Shown piece by piece: positions 28,625 to 33,910 of a stretch of DNA of 33,910 nt. The position numbers were made by a program, and so were the translations under genes. The notes beneath the pieces were generated by a model that searched no databases, was not told where the DNA came from, and was given only the letters and a program-made list of their open reading frames with translations. Within the stretch, counting starts at the first letter, position 1; the number at the start of each line of letters is the position of its first letter. The stretch covers positions 2,728,399-2,762,308 of the forward strand of contig BFEA01000158.1 of the NCBI GenBank assembly GCA_003427395.1, given 5' to 3'. This DNA comes from Chara braunii (taxonomy: Eukaryota > Streptophyta > Charophyceae > Charales > Characeae).

Positions 28625-29020
28625 GAAGACGGTAGGCATGACAGAAAAATGAGGTTTGTTCGGTTAAGAGTCACTTGGGAGTAATTGATCAGTTGAACCA
28701 TGACAGAAAAACGAGGTTTGCTCCCAGGTAACAACTCTTACCCCCCACCCCCCGACGGGCCTAGCTCAGTTGGTACACCCCTGAACTGCTGAAATACAGA
28801 CTCAAGTTCGAATCCAGATGACCTCAGATGTAGAGAATAAAATCATTCTGAAGGCCGGTCAGTTCAATGATGATATTTCAAGGCCGTCGCCCTTTTTTTT
28901 TTTTTTTTTTTTTTTAAACAACTCTTACCCGAACAAACCACCTCGGTTAAGATTTACCATGGAGAAGGGAACAGTAAACATGACACAGATGACAGTACAA
29001 TGAGGTTTGTTCAGTTAAAC
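28625..29020. repeat. cluster of a repeat containing GAGGTTTGTTCGGTTAAGAGT
   Basis: GACGGTAGGCATGACAGAAA then AATGAGGTTTGTTCGGTTAA (28630-28670), CATGACAGAAAAACGAGGTT (28699-28718), an inverted piece (28921-28940) and CAATGAGGTTTGTTCAGTTA (28998-29017). The SINE at 28744-28916 sits inside the cluster. Confidence 0.7.
28744..28916 (+). mobile_element. tRNA-headed SINE (T family), copy 1, T-tailed
   Basis: The tRNA-like head 28754-28822 has A box CTAGCTCAGTTGG and B box AAGTTCGAATCC; the acceptor ends no longer pair. The body continues through AATAAAATCATTCTGAA and a copy-specific segment to a 23-base T run (28893-28915). Flanked by a perfect 14-bp duplication AACAACTCTTACCC (28730-28743 and 28917-28930). 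T-tailed, tRNA-derived SINEs are known in plants. Moved by a LINE's enzymes; non-coding. Confidence 0.87.
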
Positions 29021-29194
29021 CACCAGTTAGTTCACAGGAGCCTAAGTTGACAAGGCTAGCTTCCCAGGCCCGCGAGCCTGCAACTGCGCCTTTCCCAGGT
29101 GGCCTGACGCTTTTGCTACCAGACCAGACCCAAATTGAAATGGTCTTATTGTGTTAACTGGTAAGAGCAGTACGCTGCTTCGTGTGAACTGGAG

Positions 29195-29335
29195 ATTATT
29201 TAAGAGTGAGCTTGGAGAAATCAGTTGCGTTACCTTGGAGAAAGGGACAGTAGGCATGACAGAACAATGAGGATTGTGATCGGTTAAGAGTGACCTAAGG
29301 AGAAATCCGCTGTGTTACCTTGGAGAAGGGGACAC
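29195..29335 (+). repeat. dispersed repeat unit (GTAGGCATGACAGAACAATG), two partial copies
   Basis: GAGATTATTTAAGAGTGAGC ... TTACCTTGGAGAAAGGGACA is followed by GTAGGCATGACAGAACAATG ... GGTTAAGAGTGACC ... TGTGTTACCTTGGAGAAGGG. A further copy lies at 29588-29665. Members of the family seen at 28625-29020. Confidence 0.75.
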
Positions 29336-29438
29336 TACCGTCTTCACCTGAACAGAACGCCTGGTCATTATAGCTGCATTCGGGGCAACTTTCAGTCCAG
29401 ATGCAGCAATAATGACCGGGTGTTCTATTTGGACAGTA
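29336..29438. mobile_element. mariner-like palindromic MITE (P family), copy 2
   Basis: TA then CCGTCTTCACCTGAACAGAA ... GGTCATTATAGCTGCATT pairs with AATGACCGGGTGTTCTATTT ... GGACAG then TA. Central GGGCAACTTTCAGTCCAGAT as in copy 3. Confidence 0.8.
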
Positions 29439-29555
29439 GGTCTTCACCCGGAGAGAACGCCCAGTCATTTTATAGCTGCATTTGGGGCAACTTTCAGTCC
29501 AGATGCATCAATATAATGACTGGGAGACTCAGTTCTATTCAGATGTGGACGGTAG
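29437..29555. mobile_element. mariner-like palindromic MITE (P family), copy 3
   Basis: Directly adjoins copy 2. TA, GGTCTTCACCCGGAGAGAAC, GCTGCATTTGGGGCAACTTT, then ATAATGACTGGG, TTCTATTCAG and GTGGACGG, TA. A tandem arrangement of two copies. Confidence 0.75.
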
Positions 29556-29587
29556 GCACAACACAACACAACAATGAGAAGGGGAAG

Positions 29588-29665
29588 GTAGGCATGACAG
29601 AACAACGAGGATTGTGTCCGCTTAAGAGTGACTTTGGAAAAATCAGCTGTGTTACCTTAGAGAAG
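29588..29665 (+). repeat. dispersed repeat unit, another copy
   Basis: GGTAGGCATGACAGAACAAC, TTAAGAGTGACTTTGG and CAGCTGTGTTACCTTAGAGA match 29247-29330. Confidence 0.8.
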
Positions 29666-30627
29666 GCCATGAGCTCTTCCTTAGGGATTTCCTTTCTCAG
29701 GAAACCTTTCTTATGGTCTTGGAAATTCTCCCTTGCGTACGCTTTGAAAGTCTGCGAGGTTCTTCTCGAAGCAATTGGCATGTTCCCTTGAGCTGGCATT
29801 CCAGAGAATCCCCCACTCAATTCAAGTAATTGCTCACTGGATCGGTTTTAACATGGGGAAGAAGGAAAAAAATGCAAACATCCACAGGCTGCCATAGAGT
29901 CAGAGCTGAGACAAAGCTAAGGTAGCATGCACCTGGTCATTTAGATGACTCGGTGCAAGCTGACTTGGCGCAAACAGAGCACCAGTGGGGGCTGGCCCTC
30001 AGAGACAAGGTTGCAGATTCAGCAGCCCGCAATGGTGCAGGCATGGAAAATGGATCCGTGTTCAGCTTGCTGTAAGTTTGACGGTTTTGTGGAGCAGGAG
30101 AAAGACAACAGAACAGCAAAAAGAGCAGAGGCAAAAAAAGGAATCCAAAATTCCAAATCCCAAACGCAGCCGAGCAAAACAGAGTCAATGACAGAAAAGA
30201 ACTGTTCTCTTCAACTTAACTGACAAGAGGGGAAGGAAGCCCAGACCGTTTTTGTTGTATTCAACGACATCTTTTTGACTTCCTCGATCTGTTGATCCAC
30301 ATTGGGCCTCGCTCCACTACCTACCAAATGTACAAAATGAGAATGAATCTTCCGCTAGAACATCGGAAGATACAACGCCATATTTTTTGTCTTTTGTGCA
30401 TGCGGTGAGTAGTGGGGTTATACGAGGCTGCTTAACCCAATTTAACAGTGTATTGGCGTGGCCCATTCAGCCACCCCGCACCACACGTATGCAGACATTG
30501 CAAGGGAGTCAAAGGCATCCACAAAAAATAAGATTTCCTAGACAATCCAGCTCAGAAAATGCCCCGAGTCCCCCAACATAACCATGACCGATCTTTACAG
30601 CACCCCATATGTCCCTGAGATTAGAAG
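29666..30627. other. no gene seen
   Basis: No recognised domain, RNA gene or clear repeat. Confidence 0.4.
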
Positions 30628-30735
30628 GTTGCCCTCTTCCACGCAATAGGATGTACGGTAATTTTAGCTGTATTTGGCATGTATTTGGCGGAAAATGCAG
30701 TCCAGACGTAGCGATAATTGCCATAGGTTAAAGAA
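30628..30735. mobile_element. mariner-like MITE (P family), diverged copy
   Basis: CTCTTCCACGCAATAGGATG, TACGGTAATTTTAGCTGTAT and the opposing CGATAATTGCCAT recall the P-family arms; the termini are decayed and the central TGTATTTGGC is partly duplicated. Confidence 0.55.
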
Positions 30736-31042
30736 TGGAGTTCTTGTAAGATCCATACCTGCTACGAGGCTGCTTGTTCAGCAAAGCTAGTGTTGGCCTG
30801 GATGCATCCTGGGACTGCTGCATTGCAGGATTCAAAACAAAGCACCAACAACAGAACAAGGACTCTTGTCAAACATGTACCGCGAAAATGGCAATCAACT
30901 TGAATCAAGTTCAAAAGAAATAAAATTTGGAAACGCTATCGGAGGGCGGAAAGAGTAATAAAGGTTTTCATGCTGAAAGGTCAGGGACGCGCGTTGGCGG
31001 CGGGGGGACATCGAGATGGGTTTTTTATGTTTGTAATTAGAA
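30736..31042. other. no gene seen
   Basis: Nothing recognised. Confidence 0.4.
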
Positions 31043-31045
31043 GAA

Positions 31046-31093
<48 letters not shown>

Positions 31094-31096
31094 AAA
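31043..31096. repeat. (GAAA)n microsatellite
   Basis: About twelve GAAA units. Confidence 0.98.
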
Positions 31097-31529
31097 ATGC
31101 TGAAAGGTGAAGCATAAACGACAGACAAGTTGAGCGGGTTCGCCATGAGGACTGTTGAATAACCAACTAAACCAGAGTTTTTGTCTTCCGAGTTTGCAAG
31201 TGGCAGGGTCAAGAAGAAGCAGAACTTTCCTTGTTACAAGTGCTGTCCTCAAACTACGCACTAGGCGAAAGTGAGCTGACGGGGCGGTGTACAGCACTCA
31301 GCAATGCAGTTCATAACTTCACAATGGGGTAAGAGGGTCCTTTAATTGCCGCGCAAGCACCAGGCAGGAGAGGAAGACCCAGCAAACTATAGATTTGCTA
31401 GGTGGCCTCTCGAGAAGACGAGGATGATGAACGGATGGACAGCAAATTAACCACGGTTAAATTGACGGCGAACCTTCCCTGACATGCGACGCAGAATGTG
31501 ATGCTCACCCAATCAACCAAAGGGACGAA

Positions 31530-31630
31530 AGATCAGCAATAAACCATGGTTAGAGAGGCCTCCTCTCTTCCTCCCAAGCCCAAACTCAGCAATCAACCAC
31601 GGTTAAAGAGGCCCCCTCTCGTCCTCCCAG
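31530..31630 (+). repeat. 55-bp tandem duplication
   Basis: GATCAGCAATAAACCATGGT followed by TAGAGAGGCCTCCTCTC, then again ACTCAGCAATCAACCACGGT with TAAAGAGGCCCCCTCTC. A third fragment, CAGCAAATTAACCACGGTTA, lies at 31440. Confidence 0.85.
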
Positions 31631-31672
31631 AAAATTGTCAGCAGGTATCTGACTCATTGTCATGTCAGGAGA

Positions 31673-32110
31673 TCAGACATGTCCCCCCCCATGCTGACCC
31701 CCACCGTTCCAACTCCTTGCGCACAAGATGACCCTATCCAAAGGTCTACAATAATCCATATAAAGCTCCAGCCAGAGTCCTCTCTCTGTACTAACCTGAG
31801 TTAAGGTACGGCCTGGGCTCGCTGTCAGGCAGCATGGCCTTCGCTTCGTCACGGCTCTCGTCTGAGGGTCGAGAACAGCAAGCAGCTGGGTGATAATTGG
31901 TGACTCCTCTGCGGTGGGCCCATGGAGAACCACCTGCACTCCCTTCAGAATGGTTCCCTTGATTCTCAGGAATAGTATACGGGCCTCGAACCCTTGCACA
32001 AACCAGGACAGGGTAATCAGGGTGGCAAATCACGCCACCGGTAATGCGCATTCCGGGATCCACACCTGTCCAGGGACTCGAGCCCTCGCCGATGCTTTTG
32101 ACCTGCAATT
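31673..32110 (-). pseudogene. possible LINE endonuclease fragment
   Basis: Minus-strand frames give RILFLRIKGTILKGVQVVLHGPTAEES, the kind of beta-strand then GPT/YGP turn found mid-domain in EEP endonucleases of non-LTR elements. The upstream part (MRITGGVI) lies in another frame. No catalytic Asp/His block is seen. Weak call; it may instead be a captured exon, since CTCAG/GTTAGT near 31800 is donor-like. Confidence 0.25.
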
Positions 32111-32197
32111 GACACTTCTACGGCCTGTCCATTTCTCTCCATCCATTTGATAATTGCAGGATAGTCAGAGCATATACTCACACTAGCACTTTTCTGG

Positions 32198-32287
32198 GTC
32201 TTTCTCGATTCATGCGTGTCATCCATTCGCAGGGGCCATGCTAATCTTCTCTGTATCGTTCCAGTTTTATCAAATGACCGGAAGGAC
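32198..32287 (-). pseudogene. U6 spliceosomal snRNA retropseudogene
   Basis: The minus strand reads GTCCTTCCGG at the start, then GGAACGATACAGAGAAGATT and AGCATGGCCCCTGCG exactly as in U6 (ACAGAGA box and AGC triad intact), GGATGACACGC with changes beside it (GCGAATGG for GCGCAAGG), and AATCGAGAAAG, where it stops. The 3' end and Pol III T-stretch are absent, and no upstream TATA or USE is seen. A perfect 10-bp repeat, ACTTTTCTGG on the plus strand, flanks it (32188-32197 and 32286-32295), overlapping the first two U6 bases. Retrocopy, very likely not transcribed as U6. Confidence 0.9.
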
Positions 32288-32470
32288 TTTTCTGGATGTA
32301 CCTAACTGCAATTAAGGCCGGTCCTGGATGCACCTGACATCAAATAGGACCAGAGAGCAGTCAAAAATTGTCATAGTGCGGGTATTCCTTCAGATGGCAT
32401 GATATTCGTCCGTATCCCTACCGGCATTCCACCTTCCCCCCCCCCAGTGGCACGTCCTCCCCCATTAACC

Positions 32471-32631
32471 AACGAGCCTAGCTCAATTGGTCACCCATGA
32501 ACTGTTGACATGCAGACCTGAGGTCGAATCCAGATGGAACTAGATGACTGAAATCCAATAATTCTGAATAGAAAAAAACGAAGCGGGGGGAGGAAGAAAG
32601 GAAGAAAGAAAAAAGAAAAAAGAAAAGAAAA
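32471..32631 (+). mobile_element. tRNA-headed SINE (T family), copy 2, A-rich tail
   Basis: The head AACGAGCCTAGCTCAATTGG and B box AGGTCGAATCCAGATG match copy 1 up to ATAATTCTGAA (about 32566). The tail is then different: GGGGGGAGGAAG and a GAAA/A-rich run to 32631. Flanked by a 16-bp duplication with one mismatch: TCCTCCCCCATTAACC (32455-32470) and TCCTCCCCGATTAACC (32632-32647). Pol III-type, non-coding. Confidence 0.87.
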
Positions 32632-32668
32632 TCCTCCCCGATTAACCGACTAGATTCGGCAATCTCAG

Positions 32669-32671
<3 letters not shown>

Positions 32672-32706
<35 letters not shown>
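32672..32706. repeat. poly(T) run, about 35 bases
   Basis: Uninterrupted T run between CAGAAGG and GTTAAGC. AATCTCAGAAGG before it resembles AATCTCAGAGGG at 32790. No element body could be attached. Confidence 0.95.
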
Positions 32707-32707
<1 letters not shown>

Positions 32708-32857
32708 TTAAGCAAGCTACATTCTTCTCTCAATTTCACCTCACACTACCTACCTACCACTACTCCTAATTGTTCCCCGTAGGACTATAATCTCAGAGGG
32801 TTGTTTTGCCACAATGTCATGTCGTGCTGGCACGAAGTCTCGTGCCCCGGAGCTTCT

Positions 32858-33036
32858 ACCTTCTTCCCCCGAATACAACGTACGGTCATCATAGCTGTAT
32901 CTAGACTGAAAGATGCCTCAAATGCAGCTATAATGACCGTACGTTGTATTCGGTCATTATAGCTGCATTTGAGGCATCTTTCAGTCTAGATACAGCTATA
33001 ATTACCGTACGTACGTTGTATTCGGGGGAAGAAGGT
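32858..33036. mobile_element. mariner-like MITE (P family), head-to-head dimer
   Basis: TA, CCTTCTTCCCCCGAATACAA, a first unit to CCGTACGTTGTATTCGG near 32952, then an inverted second unit (GGTCATTATAGCTGCATTTG ... CAGTCTAGATACAGCTATAA) ending GAATACAACG in inverse, GGGGGAAGAAGG, TA. The centre GACTGAAAGATGCCTCAAAT appears once in each orientation. About 180 bp against about 110 for single copies. CGTACGTACG at 33006-33015 is a small local duplication. Confidence 0.85.
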
Positions 33037-33444
33037 AACAGAACCATTCGCCTATATCTCCTCCTGTCTGGAGCTGCACCATGTCCACAGCCATCGTCAC
33101 ACCCCGCGATCGCTCCTCAGCCTCCTCATCGGGAACCCGGGCATATGCGCAGGACCCCTTCCCTTGTTGCTTCGCCTCCCGCCCTTCTTGTGCCCCTCTC
33201 TCTTTGCGACACGTGTCCCAGCAAAAATGAAGCACCCTTCCCATGACGGTAGACGTACGGGAGTCCACTTGTCCGATGACATTGTCAAGCAAATGCACGA
33301 CTTCCATCCCCGTTCTGGCTCGTTGACGTGCCTTCCAACCCCGCCTCCGGAACAGAGAGACGGGGTCACAGAATGGTGATTCACGCAATAGCAACCATGT
33401 AGACTGACAAACCACTTAAGTATCAAGTCAAGAGTCGGTCACTA
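33037..33444. other. no gene recognised
   Basis: A 137-codon minus-strand frame (33002-33415) has no known motif and partly overlaps the MITE. Not called. Confidence 0.35.
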
Positions 33445-33517
33445 AAGGGAGGGGGAAGGGAAGTAGGGGAACAGGGGGCGGGGGGGGAGGGGGGGAGTGG
33501 GGGAGGGGGAGAGGGGA
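33445..33517. repeat. G-rich low-complexity tract
   Basis: Runs of 4 to 8 G separated by A, C or T; potential for G-quadruplex on the plus strand. Confidence 0.9.
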
Positions 33518-33579
33518 TAGGAGCAGAATAACTTGGTCCAGCAACAGGGGATAATAAGGGGTGTCAATGCTGGCAGGGC

Positions 33580-33721
33580 TACGGGGTAGTCAATGCTGGC
33601 AGGGCTGTCCACAATTTTCTCCCAGTATTCCAAAAGCATATTTGTATCCGAGGCGACGCTGGACCCGCTTTCCAGCAGGTGTAGCTCCCCACCAATCGAC
33701 TGGAGCCACTCGAACTCTTAC
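33580..33721 (+). repeat. dispersed repeat, copy 2
   Basis: GGTAGTCAATGCTGGCAGGG, CCAGCAGGTGTAGCTCCCCA and CCAATCGACTGGAGCC, then a P-family MITE, as at 23497-23812. GTCAATGCTGGCAGGGCT is itself doubled (33563 and 33590). Confidence 0.65.
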
Positions 33722-33831
33722 TACCTTCTTCCCTCGAATACAACGTACGGTCATTATAACGGTATTTAGACTGAAAGATACCCCAAATACAGCTATAATT
33801 ACCGTACGTTGTATTCGGGGGAACAAGGTAG
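33722..33831. mobile_element. mariner-like palindromic MITE (P family), well preserved copy
   Basis: TA, CCTTCTTCCCTCGAATACAA, CGTACGGTCATTATAACGGT pairs along its length with ACAGCTATAATTACCGTACG, TTGTATTCGGGGGAACAAGG, TA. TA duplication and GC-poor centre fit Tc1/mariner MITEs. No coding capacity. Confidence 0.87.
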
Positions 33832-33910
33832 GGGAGGATGCTCGCATCACCTCCCCTAGTATTTGGGTTGGGGTAATTCTCATTTTAAAAAAACGGGGGA
33901 GGGGGGGGGG

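Noticed and set aside
28754-28825. Functional tRNA gene
   Set aside because: A and B boxes are present but the acceptor and anticodon stems do not pair; the flanking duplication and T tail show a SINE.
33002-33415. 137-codon minus-strand frame
   Set aside because: Begins in unique DNA but ends inside a MITE and shows no known domain.

Overview
This is eukaryotic nuclear DNA made almost entirely of repeats. I see no intact host protein-coding gene. The organism cannot be named from sequence alone. Broken L1-type LINEs that end in a CCHC-like zf-RVT domain, hAT-, PIF/Harbinger- and mariner-like non-autonomous elements, and both A-rich and T-tailed short retroposons fit a large green-lineage genome (land plant or streptophyte alga). 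That is an inference held at modest confidence. A sequencing-adapter remnant (13713-13737), a 154-base gap and single Ns in low-complexity DNA show a short-read draft assembly.

Layout, 1-13 kb: 1-187 is a 56-bp tandem repeat. 1430-4211 is a large inverted pair of a 1.25-kb repeat, with a diverged third copy at about 11.88-12.89 kb. 5260-5410 is a U2 snRNA retropseudogene. 6545-11322 is a 5'-truncated LINE (LINE-C) split by a 3,472-bp hAT-like element with a perfect 8-bp target duplication (CTTGCCGG). That element carries two PIF/Harbinger-like elements, two hairpin elements and copies of a short retroposon, so insertions are nested at least three deep.

13.4-23.4 kb: a diverged tandem duplication, the adapter remnant, the gap and microsatellites are followed by a 501-bp hAT-like MITE (14321-14821). 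LINE-A (15381-20066, + strand) then sits inside the 3' tail of LINE-B (- strand, 15341-15380 plus 20067-23196). LINE-A has endonuclease, reverse transcriptase and zf-RVT regions, several frameshifts and an in-frame 174-bp duplication. LINE-B carries an insertion that is nothing but poly(A).

23.4-33.9 kb: a third truncated LINE (LINE-D, 25835-27312) is followed by mariner-like palindromic MITEs with TA duplications (six sites, one a head-to-head dimer), two tRNA-headed SINEs with the same head but opposite tails (T-run versus A-rich), and a U6 snRNA retropseudogene with a perfect 10-bp target duplication.

How it fits together: the LINEs are the likely source of the reverse transcription that produced the U2, U6, SINE and A-only insertions. 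The DNA elements are all non-autonomous here and must have been moved by transposases encoded elsewhere. Target-site duplications allow a relative order of events: LINE-B before LINE-A; LINE-C before the 3.5-kb hAT; the short retroposon S2a before the Harbinger element inside it.
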